Assembly (NCBI GenBank): GCA_012728015.1
Contig: JAAYFY010000010.1
Coordinates: forward strand, 35,784 to 99,783
DNA length: 64,000 nt
Source: Clostridiaceae bacterium
GTDB taxonomy: Bacteria; Bacillota; Clostridia; DSM-8532
Direction of reading: 5' to 3'
Part shown: piece by piece, positions 35,729-44,060 of the stretch
Numbering within the stretch: the first letter of the stretch is position 1
Layout: each line of letters starts with the position of its first letter
Position numbers and translations under genes: made by a program
Notes under the pieces: generated by a model
Told to the model about the DNA's origin: nothing
What the model saw: the letters and a program-made list of their open reading frames with translations, nothing else
The model's database searches: none

Positions 35729-37342
35729 ATGTCAGACAACGGTATCCAGCAAACCAAAGGTTATGAGATCACCTATAAGGAAGATGGTGTGTATCTCACT
35801 GTTTATCCGCCTGTTGGCTTTATTAACAAGGTTAACCAGAATGATGTCCTTAACCACATAGCCAAGAAGGGAATTGAAAGATATAATGCCAATCTCATAG
35901 TGGAAGCCGTCAAGCGCCGTGATGGCAAGGCTGTAAAAATTGCCGAGCCTCAGCCCGAGAAAAAAGTGGATTCAACGGTAGAGGCCTATGCTTCCGATGA
36001 TAAGATGCAGGCTTTCATCACGGCCACACAGCCGGAAGGAGGCGGTGCCGCCCCGACTTTTGAAATGATAATCCGCGCGCTCCACGATAAGGGCATTGTT
36101 GCCTGTATCAATGAAGGAAGGATTAGGGAATTTGAGAATAATCCCATATATGGCGTGCCTGTGCTTGTGGCGGAAGGCATACCAGCCGAGAACGGGAAAA
36201 ATGGTTCGCTCCGCTACCTGGTTGATATTCATAAAGACCGTAAACCCATCATCATGGAAGATGGAACGGTCAACTACAAAGATATAAACCTGATCGCGAA
36301 CATCACTAAGGACCAGAAGCTGGTCGAAGTTATACCTCCCGTTCCCGGAAAAAACGGTATGAATGTTGTAGGAACTGAACTGAAGGCATTGGATGGGAAA
36401 CCGGCTGTCATCCCGCGGGGCAGGGGCGTGTATATGAATCCCGAGGGAACCGAACTGTATGCGGAAATTGACGGACAGCTTAAAATAGTTGACGGAAAGA
36501 TCAATGTCTATTCGGTCTATGAGGTCCCTGCCGATGTTGACAACTCTACGGGAAATATCAGGTTTATCGGCAATGTCACCGTGAGGGGGAATGTCCTCTC
36601 CGGCTTTGAAATTGAGGCTGGCGGGGATATTGAGGTATCTGGCGTTGTGGAGGCGGCGAGGCTCCGGGCGGCTGGAAACATCATTCTGAGAAGAGGAATG
36701 GTCGGCGGCGGAAAAGGTGAACTGATAGCCGGGGGCGATATCATCGCCAAATTCATCGAAAACAGCAAAGTGGAGGTAGAAGGGGACCTGAAGGCTGAAG
36801 CCCTTATGCACTGTAATATCAAATGCGGAAGCAGTATCATTCTCGGCGGGAGAAAAGGCCTTCTGGTTGGAGGAATTGCCCGTGTAGGCAAGTTTGTTGA
36901 AGCAAAATACCTCGGCAACCAGATGTTTACGCAAACTATTGTCGAGGTTGGGTTCGACCCGCACATGCGGGAGCGTTTGAAGTTCCTGAAGGCAGAGATC
37001 GTAAAGATGGAGGATGGGCATAATAAAGCCAACCAGGCCATTGCGCTGCTGAACAGGCTCAAGAACGCTACCGGTGAACTGACGCTGGAAAAACGCGAGC
37101 TTTTGGCCAAGAGCACCCGGACTAAGTTCTTCTATGAGAACAAGCTGGCAGAGTATAAGAAAGAGATGGCAACAATTGAGGAGAGGCTCCAGCATGGGGT
37201 CAGTGGCAGGATCAAGGTTATGGGAAGCGTATACCCCGGCGTCAGGGTTGTTATTGGCAACGCGATGTTATATATTAAAGAAGAAAATAAATATTGCACC
37301 ATGTACAGCGACGGCGCTGATATCAGGTTCGGCCCGCTGTAA
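35729..37342 (+). CDS. FapA family protein (DUF342)
   Basis: A protein of 537 residues. The middle carries the DUF342 beta-helix region (PGKNGMNVVGTEL, GNVTVRGNVLSGFEIEAGGDIEVSGV, AAGNIILRRGMVGGG) with repeated short hydrophobic turns, then a coiled coil (about residues 415-490). The family includes FapA, which is needed in some bacteria for flagellar placement; its mechanism is poorly known. Start follows fliA by 14 bases and its stop overlaps an ATG (TAATG). Confidence 0.85.
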   Translation: MSDNGIQQTKGYEITYKEDGVYLTVYPPVGFINKVNQNDVLNHIAKKGIERYNANLIVEAVKRRDGKAVKIAEPQPEKKVDSTVEAYASDDKMQAFITATQPEGGGAAPTFEMIIRALHDKGIVACINEGRIREFENNPIYGVPVLVAEGIPAENGKNGSLRYLVDIHKDRKPIIMEDGTVNYKDINLIANITKDQKLVEVIPPVPGKNGMNVVGTELKALDGKPAVIPRGRGVYMNPEGTELYAEIDGQLKIVDGKINVYSVYEVPADVDNSTGNIRFIGNVTVRGNVLSGFEIEAGGDIEVSGVVEAARLRAAGNIILRRGMVGGGKGELIAGGDIIAKFIENSKVEVEGDLKAEALMHCNIKCGSSIILGGRKGLLVGGIARVGKFVEAKYLGNQMFTQTIVEVGFDPHMRERLKFLKAEIVKMEDGHNKANQAIALLNRLKNATGELTLEKRELLAKSTRTKFFYENKLAEYKKEMATIEERLQHGVSGRIKVMGSVYPGVRVVIGNAMLYIKEENKYCTMYSDGADIRFGPL

Positions 37343-37362
37343 TGAACCAGGGAGGGTTCGCC

Positions 37363-37677
37363 ATGTCTATCGGACCGGTTGACTTTCGACCTGTCATGTC
37401 GAAGGTGAGTGATCTCGCCCGGCAACAGACCGAGCAGCAGCAAAGGATTCTCGGGCAGGAGCAGCAGCAGGCTGAAACAAGTGTAAAGCAGGCTGAACAG
37501 AACACCAAATCGGTCCACTCACAGGATGAAGCCAGCAAGGTAACCATCAAGGACAAGGAAGAAAGAGGCGGAGGAAGGCAGAGGCAGAACCAGGATAGGG
37601 AAGACAGAGAAGAGAAAAAGGATAAAAAAGAGCAAAGCGCCAAGCCCCAGGAAAGGCATATCGACATCCGCCTGTAA
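37363..37677 (+). CDS. Small highly charged protein of unknown function
   Basis: About 104 residues, low complexity: Gln/Glu-rich in the first half and Lys/Arg/Glu/Asp-rich in the second, probably a coiled coil or disordered. It begins MSIGPVDFRP and ends HIDIRL. ATG 37363 has GGAGG eight bases upstream; ATG 37342 overlaps the DUF342 stop. I do not recognise a family, though similar small charged ORFs occur here in related operons as far as I recall. Confidence 0.65.
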   Translation: MSIGPVDFRPVMSKVSDLARQQTEQQQRILGQEQQQAETSVKQAEQNTKSVHSQDEASKVTIKDKEERGGGRQRQNQDREDREEKKDKKEQSAKPQERHIDIRL

Positions 37678-37779
37678 GGTGAACATTTAAACTGCTATAG
37701 CGAACCGGCGCGTCCGGGTCCGGGCGAGACGGTTGAAGGATAAAGCGTTGAATATACTTAAGATAAGAGGGACAAGAGT

Positions 37780-38367
37780 ATGGCTGTATTCTTTACATGC
37801 ATTACCCTGGCAGGATCCGGTATAGTTTTATTTGTCCTGCTGCTTATGCTGGCTGAAAAACGGCGTATCCATGATTACCGGAAGGATGCGGCCGAGAAGA
37901 AGGATGAACTTATCCAGGTCATCGAGGACGCCGAGCTTCTCATCGATGAGATGAACAAATTCTCGGTCTATACGGTTTCCAAACTTGAAGAGAAGAATGA
38001 TATGCTTAATCAGACCATTCATGAGGCCGATCGCAGGATAGAGGCGATAAGCAGCCTGCTTGAGCCTGCCTCCGGCACTTTGCCCGCCCCGGTCCAGGTG
38101 AAAACTGATACTGCCCGGGAATCCGGAAATGATAAGAATACCAGGAATGAGCAGGATGTCAGCGGTGGACAGGATATCAGGTATGAGCAGGACATTGATT
38201 CTATTATAAATTCCCAGCTGTTCAAAAAGGGCAAGGTCATACCCTTTGATGTCAAGCGCCGTGAGATCCTCAAGCTTTCAAAGAGCGGGCTGGACAGTGT
38301 ACATATTGCCAGGCTACTCAACATGGGCAGAGGAGAGATCGAGTTAATCGAAAGAATAAGCCGGTAA
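37780..38367 (+). CDS. SwrB/DUF6115-like membrane protein
   Basis: A protein of 195 residues: an N-terminal membrane helix (about residues 2-23), a coiled coil (about residues 35-95), a polar linker, and a C-terminal helix pair (ILKLSKSGLDSVHIARLLNMGRG) ending in GEIELIERISR. This pattern and the place after the motility sigma gene match SwrB/YlxL of Bacillus, which promotes assembly of the export gate. The equivalence is inferred. Confidence 0.68.
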   Translation: MAVFFTCITLAGSGIVLFVLLLMLAEKRRIHDYRKDAAEKKDELIQVIEDAELLIDEMNKFSVYTVSKLEEKNDMLNQTIHEADRRIEAISSLLEPASGTLPAPVQVKTDTARESGNDKNTRNEQDVSGGQDIRYEQDIDSIINSQLFKKGKVIPFDVKRREILKLSKSGLDSVHIARLLNMGRGEIELIERISR

Positions 38368-38398
38368 TAGCAGGAATCCCGGAAAAGGAAGAGAAAAC

Positions 38399-38803
38399 GT
38401 GAAGCTGATTGATGGTAAGAGTTTTTTGCTGGGAATAGGCATAGGTATCATTATCACATCAATCCTTGGTTTTATTTTTTTCCTCGGATACCAGCCCCAG
38501 CTTTCGGATGGCGAGATTATAAGCCGGGCCAGGCGGCTGGGGATGGTGGACAGATTTGAGAACGGCGGGAATATCAGGAGGAACCAGGACGGCAGCGTCA
38601 CCTTTATTATCAGTGAAGGCGAAAGCTCGTCGCGGGTTGCCGAAAGACTTTATGACGCCAGGATTATTGAAAGCTCCATCGAATTCGAGATCATGCTAAA
38701 GAAGGCAAATCTGCAGGATGCGGTAAAGCCCGGGGAATACCGGATATATTTCAATGATGATACCAGGACCATTATTGATAAGATAACCGGCCAATACCAT
38801 TAA
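38399..38803 (+). CDS. Short MltG/YceG-like N-terminal domain protein
   Basis: A protein of 134 residues from GTG 38399. A membrane helix lies at about residues 8-30, followed by a region like the LysM-type start of MltG (VTFIISEGESSSRVAERLYDARII, KPGEYRI). The lytic transglycosylase catalytic domain of about 200 residues is absent, so it cannot be a complete MltG. Similar short proteins are common in Clostridia. Its role is unknown. It is the last gene before tRNA-Leu. Confidence 0.65.
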   Translation: MKLIDGKSFLLGIGIGIIITSILGFIFFLGYQPQLSDGEIISRARRLGMVDRFENGGNIRRNQDGSVTFIISEGESSSRVAERLYDARIIESSIEFEIMLKKANLQDAVKPGEYRIYFNDDTRTIIDKITGQYH

Positions 38804-38917
38804 TTAGCCGCAGGCATTCTGTTTGTTTTTTATAATTGGTTCGGTTCCTGCAGTACAAAGCTTGCATGAAAGACCCGAAAACAGCGTAAACAGTCTTGTG
38901 GAGGAACAATTAGCTTC

Positions 38918-38946
38918 TTGATTTAGGCCTTTGATTATGCTAATAT
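38918..38946 (+). promoter_or_regulatory. Promoter of tRNA-Leu
   Basis: TTGATT (38918-38923), exactly 17 bases, TAATAT (38941-38946) with a preceding TGC. The tRNA begins 14 bases downstream, which fits a short 5' leader. Confidence 0.7.
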
Positions 38947-38959
38947 GATAGAGCGATGC

Positions 38960-39046
38960 GCCGAAGTGGCGAAATTGGCAGACGCACTTGACTCAAAATC
39001 AAGCGGTAGCAATACCGTGCCGGTTCGAGTCCGGCCTTCGGCACCA
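38960..39046 (+). tRNA. tRNA-Leu (CAA)
   Basis: An 87-base class II tRNA with encoded CCA. Acceptor arms GCCGAAG (38960-38966) and CTTCGGC (39036-39042) pair fully. The anticodon stem CTTGA/TCAAG encloses CTCAAAA, giving anticodon CAA (codon UUG). A long variable arm and the T-loop GTTCGAGTC are visible. Confidence 0.97.
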
Positions 39047-39060
39047 GACATTCAGAAATG

Positions 39061-39088
39061 CCATACGGAAATGCCGTATGGTTTTTTT
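39061..39088 (+). terminator. Intrinsic terminator after tRNA-Leu
   Basis: CCATACGG (39061-39068) and CCGTATGG (39074-39081) form an 8-bp stem followed directly by seven T. Confidence 0.92.
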
Positions 39089-39201
39089 ATGCGAACCTTT
39101 TCTCTTATCATTTTTCTGTTATGTGCTCTATCCTGCTTCATCGGCTGTTTCTCCTGCATCGCAGTTTTTCAGACAGAGGATGGATTATTTACATAAAACT
39201 G

Positions 39202-39230
39202 TTGACAGCTATATCGGGTACCGATATAAT
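39202..39230 (+). promoter_or_regulatory. Consensus sigma-A promoter with built-in inverted repeat (padR operator)
   Basis: TTGACA (39202-39207), 17 bases, TATAAT (39225-39230), a perfect consensus. Inside the spacer and -10 lies TATATCGG-GTA-CCGATATA (39210-39228), a perfect 8-bp inverted repeat. PadR-family repressors bind such dyads over promoters and often control themselves, so this is probably the operator of the padR gene starting at 39284. Confidence 0.8.
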
Positions 39231-39240
39231 ATATTGTAAG

Positions 39241-39252
39241 ACGATATATCGT
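39241..39252. promoter_or_regulatory. Second palindrome downstream of the padR promoter
   Basis: ACGATATATCGT is a perfect 12-bp palindrome a few bases after the expected start of transcription. It shares the CGATAT core with the promoter dyad and may be a second repressor site. Confidence 0.55.
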
Positions 39253-39283
39253 TGAAGGATATAACGAAAGGCGGTATAGTGCT

Positions 39284-39601
39284 GTGGAAAATATTGCCCT
39301 TACGGAAGCAGTATACTATATCCTGTTATCCCTGTATAAGCCCCTGCATGGCTATGGCATCATGCAGAATGTTGATCAGTTGAGCAATGGCAGGGTAAAG
39401 CTGGCGGCGGGTACTCTCTACGGGGCCATCAGCACCTTGCTTGAGAAGGGCTGGATAAAGGCTCTTCCGAGTGAAGAAAACAGCAGAAAGAAAGAGTACC
39501 AGATAACCCAGCAGGGAAGAGAGGCGGTAGATCGTGAAATCATCCGTCTTAAGGAACTTGTCGCGAACGGAGAGATGGTCACAGGAGGTGGGGGCAAATG
39601 A
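39284..39601 (+). CDS. PadR family transcriptional regulator
   Basis: A protein of 105 residues, a winged helix of the short PadR type: EAVYYILLSLYKPLHGYGIMQ, KLAAGTLYGAISTLLEKGWI and KKEYQITQQGREAVDREI. These regulators act as dimers and repress adjacent membrane-protein genes. Start is GTG 39284. Its stop overlaps the DUF2812 start in ATGA. Autoregulation is inferred from the dyad in its promoter. Confidence 0.92.
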   Translation: MENIALTEAVYYILLSLYKPLHGYGIMQNVDQLSNGRVKLAAGTLYGAISTLLEKGWIKALPSEENSRKKEYQITQQGREAVDREIIRLKELVANGEMVTGGGGK

Positions 39602-40146
39602 GGTTTTCGGCTCATAGGTTATTTTTCGCATGGGATTTTGAGGAAGAGGAACAATGGCTTAACGAGATGGCTTCGAAGGGGATGAACCTGCAGGGTGTCG
39701 GGTTTTGCAAATACGTTTTTGAAGAAGGTACGCCCGGAGAATACCAGTACCATATTGAATGGCTGAAAAACAGGCCAAGTCATCCTGAGAGCATCTCCTA
39801 CATCCAGTTCCTGGAGGAAGCCGACGTGGAGCATATAGGGTCGTTCAAGAAATGGGTCTATTTGCGGAAAAAGAGATCGGATGGCGTGTTTGACCTGTAC
39901 TCTGACCTGGATACCCGCATTGATCATTTCAGGCGGGCTGTCAGGCTGTCGCTCGTGTTGCTCCCGTTGATACTGGTATACATGGGCTACCTGGTTTACA
40001 TGTCCATTGTCCTCAAAGGTTTCTGGTTGTCAGCTATTCCGTATTATGCCATGTTTATCGTGCTCCTGGGATGCATTGGATTTGGGTTGGTAAAATCGTA
40101 CAGAGCGTACAGGAGGCTTAAAAAAGAACGGATCATGCGCGAATGA
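39598..40146 (+). CDS. DUF2812 membrane protein
   Basis: A protein of 182 residues. The N-terminal soluble part has the DUF2812 signature (AWDFEEEEQWLNEMASKGMNL near residue 10, then YQYHIEWL). Two membrane helices follow (about residues 117-138 and 142-165). Genes of this family nearly always follow a padR gene in Firmicutes. Function unknown; a role in sensing or envelope stress is only a guess. Confidence 0.85.
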   Translation: MRFSAHRLFFAWDFEEEEQWLNEMASKGMNLQGVGFCKYVFEEGTPGEYQYHIEWLKNRPSHPESISYIQFLEEADVEHIGSFKKWVYLRKKRSDGVFDLYSDLDTRIDHFRRAVRLSLVLLPLILVYMGYLVYMSIVLKGFWLSAIPYYAMFIVLLGCIGFGLVKSYRAYRRLKKERIMRE

Positions 40147-40159
40147 AAGGAGACATGCA

Positions 40160-40345
40160 ATGATATTAAAGGAGCTCGCCCTTTACGCAGGTATTTTGAT
40201 AAATGCCGGTTATATAATTATCAAGAGGTATATTGAAATAAGCGATACTGTGGCTATAGCAACAGGACTAGTCTCCATCGCTCTTATTATAGCAGGCCTG
40301 GTATTTAATATCCGCCGTCCGGGCAAAGGCGCAAATCATACCTGA
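40160..40345 (+). CDS. Small two-helix membrane protein
   Basis: A protein of 61 residues with two membrane helices (about residues 4-20 and 30-50) and a short basic tail. AAAGGAGA precedes the ATG at a good distance, and the gene lies 13 bases after DUF2812. It looks like a third cistron of the PadR cassette. No family recognised. Confidence 0.6.
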   Translation: MILKELALYAGILINAGYIIIKRYIEISDTVAIATGLVSIALIIAGLVFNIRRPGKGANHT

Positions 40346-40422
40346 CAAAACCGCCTTTGCCCCTCATTCCTTTTGTTTTCTTACAGGAAAGGAACCTTTC
40401 CGGACCTTTCTTAAAACGCCTG

Positions 40423-40992
40423 CTAATACTTTTGGTTGATATAGCTGTCGGCAAGGGATTTTCGCTTGTCTTCCCTGAGAACTCCGTTTTTCCGGAGGGC
40501 TTCCGCGATCCCCGGGTTCTTGGTATGAAGGATTAATAATTCCTGTTCAAATGCGCTGCCCGGCACATGGATCTCTGTTAACACATCAGGGTTATTGATA
40601 ACTATTTCAATGAGCTTTCCCTTGAGGAGGGATGAACGCACTCTGACATAGTAGCCTTCCACACCGCTGTAGTCTATGAGTCTTAATAGTTGCAGCGTTG
40701 CCTTGTCCTTTTCCCTGTAGTGGCTATATGACTCGGCATAATAAGCCTGGCGCTCCTTGCTTGTGCTGCGGGGGTCCTTAGCCATACGCTGCCAGTATTT
40801 CGCGTTGGCATTGTGATAATGATAGTTGAAAATAGCCTTTTTGATATTGTCAACTTTTGTGAAAGGCCCCATTCCAAGGCGTTCTATATAATTAAAACTT
40901 TCTTCGATGAACTCGTTTTTTGTCATGTCGCCCATCTTATACTGCAGCAAAAGGCTTTGCCTGTGCTTGAGGAACTTATCAAACTTGCTCAT
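40423..40992 (-). CDS. Conserved-looking cytoplasmic protein of unknown function
   Basis: About 189 residues, mostly helical and rich in Lys, Tyr and Arg: begins MSKFDKFLKHRQSLLLQYKMG, with FIEESFNYIERLGMGPF near residue 30 and FNYHYHNANAKYWQRMA near residue 58. There is no signal peptide or membrane helix. ATG 40992 has GGCGGTGG upstream; an in-frame GTG 41004 is less likely. It may belong to a clostridial DUF family (possibly DUF6648), but I cannot confirm it. It is divergent from the TrpB-like gene. Confidence 0.7.
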   Translation of the reverse strand: MSKFDKFLKHRQSLLLQYKMGDMTKNEFIEESFNYIERLGMGPFTKVDNIKKAIFNYHYHNANAKYWQRMAKDPRSTSKERQAYYAESYSHYREKDKATLQLLRLIDYSGVEGYYVRVRSSLLKGKLIEIVINNPDVLTEIHVPGSAFEQELLILHTKNPGIAEALRKNGVLREDKRKSLADSYINQKY

Positions 40993-41110
40993 AATGTATT
41001 CCACCGCCTGTATGTCAAATCATAAATGAGTTTATGATAAAAGTAAAGGACTTGTTATCGGGGCACAGTATTTGCAGGGGGAAAACCGCGGCTGGCAAAA
41101 ATAAAAGTGT

Positions 41111-41140
41111 TTGACATAGCCTGCCATGTCATGCTAAAAT
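41111..41140 (+). promoter_or_regulatory. Promoter of the TrpB-like gene
   Basis: TTGACA (41111-41116), 18 bases, TAAAAT (41135-41140) preceded by TGC, an extended -10. It is 43 bases upstream of the start codon. No T-box or attenuator is seen in the short leader. Confidence 0.8.
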
Positions 41141-41182
41141 GATGTCAATTTAGCTGAGATTAGATGAGAGGAGAAGAGAGCG

Positions 41183-42544
41183 ATGAATAAGAACGTACCC
41201 TACAAAGTCTATCTTGAGGAGAGGGAACTGCCCGAGAATTGGTACAATATCAGGGCGGACCTCCCAGGTCTTAGTCCCTATCTGAACCCGGCAACCCGAA
41301 AGCCGGTCGCTCCCGATGACATGCTGGCCATTTTCCCGATGGACCTTATCCGGCAGGAAATGTCAGACGAGCGTTACATCCCAATCCCCGAAGAAGTCAG
41401 GGAGCTTTATCGGTCATTCCGGCCATCACCCCTCTGCAGGGCCTATGGGCTGGAGAAGGTTTTGGACACACCGGCTCGTATCTACTACAAGTATGAAGGA
41501 AACAACCCCTCGGGAAGCCACAAGCTGAACACAGCCATACCCCAGGCTTATTACAACAAAAAAGCCGGTATCAGGCGCCTGGCTACCGAAACCGGGGCAG
41601 GACAGTGGGGAACAGCCCTTTCTGTTGCCGCCCAGATGTTTGACATGGAATGCACTGTCTACATGGTTAAGGTCAGTTACCTGCAAAAGCCGTACAGAAA
41701 GGCCATAATGCAGGCATACGGCGCAACGGTCCATCCCAGCCCCAGTCCCCTGACACAGGCCGGGAAGAAGATCCTGGAGAAGGATCCCGATTCACTGGGA
41801 AGCCTGGGCATCGCCATCAGCGAAGCAGTTGAGGACGCGGCAATCCATAATGATACCAATTATGCCCTGGGCAGCGTGCTGAACCATGTCATTCTGCACC
41901 AGACCATCATCGGGCTTGAGGCGAAGAAACAGATGGAAAAGATCGATGAGTATCCTGACGTCGTTGTGGCATGCTGCGGCGGAGGCAGTAATTTTGGAGG
42001 GATAGCCTTCCCGTTCCTGCATGACAAGGTAAGGGAGGGAAAGAGAACAGAGTTTATCGCCGTAGAACCGGCAGCCTGCCCTACCCTTACCAAGGGCAAG
42101 TTTGCCTATGATTTCGGTGATGTGGCCCAGATGACCCCCATCATGCAAATGTACACCCTTGGTCATGGCTTTGTCCCGCCGGGAATCCATGCGGGCGGGC
42201 TTCGTTACCATGGGGATTCGGTGCTGGTGAGCAAGGCCTACAAGGACGGGCTGATAAAAGCCCGGGCCGTGCATCAGACCGAGGTCTTCAAGGCAGCCAC
42301 CCAGTTCGCCAGGTCGGAACTCATCCTTCCGGCTCCCGAATCGGCTCACGCAATCAAGGGTGCCATTGATGAAGCGCTGAAATGCAAGGAGACTGGAGAA
42401 TCCAAATGCATACTGTTCAACCTTACAGGCCACGGTAACTTCGACCTGACAGCCTATGAAGAATACATGGCTGGTAATCTGAGCGATTATGAATACCCGG
42501 ATGAACTACTGGCCGAAGGACTGGAAACCCTGCCGCAGGTGTAA
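41183..42544 (+). CDS. trpB: TrpB-like pyridoxal-phosphate enzyme (TrpB2 type)
   Basis: A protein of 453 residues, longer than TrpB1 (about 400), with the N-terminal extension of TrpB2. The PLP lysine is Lys 114 ([12 protein letters not shown]). [10 protein letters not shown] and the phosphate-binding [10 protein letters not shown] are present. TrpB2 enzymes make tryptophan from indole and serine, usually without a bound TrpA. No other trp gene is near. It is monocistronic, with its own promoter and a strong terminator, so it may serve indole salvage. Confidence 0.92.
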   Translation: MNKNVPYKVYLEERELPENWYNIRADLPGLSPYLNPATRKPVAPDDMLAIFPMDLIRQEMSDERYIPIPEEVRELYRSFRPSPLCRAYGLEKVLDTPARIYYKYEGNNPSGSHKLNTAIPQAYYNKKAGIRRLATETGAGQWGTALSVAAQMFDMECTVYMVKVSYLQKPYRKAIMQAYGATVHPSPSPLTQAGKKILEKDPDSLGSLGIAISEAVEDAAIHNDTNYALGSVLNHVILHQTIIGLEAKKQMEKIDEYPDVVVACCGGGSNFGGIAFPFLHDKVREGKRTEFIAVEPAACPTLTKGKFAYDFGDVAQMTPIMQMYTLGHGFVPPGIHAGGLRYHGDSVLVSKAYKDGLIKARAVHQTEVFKAATQFARSELILPAPESAHAIKGAIDEALKCKETGESKCILFNLTGHGNFDLTAYEEYMAGNLSDYEYPDELLAEGLETLPQV

Positions 42545-42562
42545 AGCAATAAGGATAAAAAA

Positions 42563-42593
42563 CCCCGATATCTCAAATGATATCGGGGTTTTT
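42563..42593. terminator. Strong intrinsic terminator after trpB2
   Basis: CCCCGATATC (42563-42572) and GATATCGGGG (42579-42588), a perfect 10-bp stem, then five T. An A run lies on the other side, so it could work in both directions. Confidence 0.95.
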
Positions 42594-42769
42594 ATTTGGG
42601 ATCTACTTGCTGCCTGACATTTTTCCGGATGTATGCCAGCTTACGGTGCATTATAAACAACACTAAGCGATTTAAGAAATGAAGCGCACTTGGCTTTGGC
42701 CGCCGTGGAGCAGAATTGCAAATCTGCACATTATATAATAGATGGATTTGACAAGAGGGAAAAGCGGAC

Positions 42770-43498
42770 ATGACCATCATCGAAGAGAATTACAACTGGG
42801 CACGCACCAATTTTGTCCAGCAGACACCTGACACCATAGTAATACACCATGCCGTTTGCAGGTCCTGCACAGCCCAGGATATTCACCGCTGGCATATAGA
42901 AGAGCGCGGTTGGGCGGGTATCGCCTACCATTATTTCATCAGGAAGGACGGCTCAATCTACCGCGGGCGGCAGGAAACCTGGCAGGGCGGCGGACTTCTT
43001 GGCAGCGAGAACAAGGATACGCTTCAAATCTGCCTTGAAGGATGCTATACGGATTATGTGGTGAATGGTGTGGTTCTGACCGAGAAAAATGTGCCGCAAG
43101 TTCAACTTGATTCCCTTGTGGAGTTGTGCAAGGACATCCAAAAGCGGTGGACGATAAAGGAATATAAACGCCACTCAGATTATTCATCAACCCGGGTAGA
43201 TAATAAGGACTGCCCCGGGAAGTATTTTCCATGGGCAGAGTTTATTTTACGAGTAGGAGGGATTTCTATGGCAACCATAAACGTAAGTGATGCTTGGAAG
43301 GATAAAGCAATCGACTTTGTGATTAAGTTCCAGAAGGAAACCGGGCTCGTGGTCGATGGCAAAGCCGGTGATGCCACCAATAGCAAACTGGACGAGGTCC
43401 TGCGCAAGTGGAAGGAGCCATCCAAGGATAATAGGCAGGCCCTCGAACTGAAGGAAGCATGGGACAATTTTGTGAACAAGATCAGCGCGATCAAATAG
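42770..43498 (+). CDS. N-acetylmuramoyl-L-alanine amidase with peptidoglycan-binding domain
   Basis: A protein of 242 residues. The N-terminal amidase_2/PGRP fold (about residues 15-160) has the zinc ligands in IVIHHAVC, in KRHSDYS and in DNKDCPG. The C-terminus has a PG-binding-1-like motif (IDFVIKFQKETGLVVDGKAG). There is no signal peptide, as in phage endolysins. It stands alone beside tmRNA, a favoured integration site, so a prophage origin is possible, but no integrase or other phage gene is seen. Confidence 0.88.
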   Translation: MTIIEENYNWARTNFVQQTPDTIVIHHAVCRSCTAQDIHRWHIEERGWAGIAYHYFIRKDGSIYRGRQETWQGGGLLGSENKDTLQICLEGCYTDYVVNGVVLTEKNVPQVQLDSLVELCKDIQKRWTIKEYKRHSDYSSTRVDNKDCPGKYFPWAEFILRVGGISMATINVSDAWKDKAIDFVIKFQKETGLVVDGKAGDATNSKLDEVLRKWKEPSKDNRQALELKEAWDNFVNKISAIK

Positions 43499-43571
43499 GA
43501 AGGAGTGAAAATACATTGGCCGGGTGGTCATGTCTGAAATGCCGGCATCACCCGGGATTTATAAAGCAAAA

Positions 43572-43597
43572 AGCCCCGTTCAAATCCGGGGCTATTA
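43572..43597. terminator. Bidirectional terminator for the amidase gene and ssrA
   Basis: AGCCCCG (43572-43578) and CGGGGCT (43587-43593). On the - strand it is followed by TTTTTGC, a good terminator for tmRNA; on the + strand by ATTATTTT, usable for the amidase gene. Confidence 0.85.
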
Positions 43598-43644
43598 TTT
43601 TCGGGCATTGTGCCTGTAAGCACATATATCAATTGTGGATTTAA

Positions 43645-43997
43645 TGGTGGAGGTGAGGGGAGTTGAACCCCTGTCCGAAACCGCTTCCACAAGAGCTTCT
43701 CCGGGTGCAGTTCATGCTTTAACATTCCCTCCGCCGCACGCCCATGAACAGGCTTACAGCTTCAGTAGCTTCATTTGTCATGCACGGCTCAAAGCTTTGC
43801 CGTGTCACGTTCACCACTGTCGACGCCCCATCCCGGGCCGTGGTCCTCCTGGGCAGGACGGCAGCCTATATTAGGCTGCGAGTGCTAACTTGTTATTGTC
43901 AGCGTTTATTATATACTCTCGTTTTTTAAAGTGGCCAACGAGAATCCACTACCCGCTTCTCCTGTTTCAACGACCCCGTCGAAACCAAGACACCCCC
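43645..43997 (-). ncRNA. ssrA: Transfer-messenger RNA (tmRNA)
   Basis: A 353-base RNA that frees stalled ribosomes together with SmpB. The 5' end GGGGGTG pairs with the 3' CACCTCC before the ACCA end, forming the tRNA-like acceptor; the T-arm GTTCAACTC lies near the 3' end. The reading frame at 43871-43903 encodes the tag ADNNKLALAA and stop. Pseudoknot-forming GC stems are visible between. The gene is downstream of smpB on the same strand. Confidence 0.97.
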
Positions 43998-44023
43998 ATT
44001 AAGAATGGCAGTGTGCCACATAT

Positions 44024-44029
44024 ATTATA
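44024..44029 (-). promoter_or_regulatory. -10 element of ssrA
   Basis: TATAAT on the - strand preceded by TGA (extended -10), 27 bases before the mature 5' end. The extra leader would be removed by RNase P. No good -35 is seen. Confidence 0.6.
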
Positions 44030-44060
44030 TCATACCCAGCCACAAATATATAGAGGGCAA

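Noticed and set aside
35972..37195. Long open frame on the - strand opposite the DUF342 gene (407 codons)
   Set aside because: It is antisense to a well-supported gene, has no ribosome site or family features, and similar shadows oppose flgE and fliH in this GC-balanced coding DNA.
38945..39196. Short ORF spanning tRNA-Leu
   Set aside because: It runs through a certain tRNA and its terminator.
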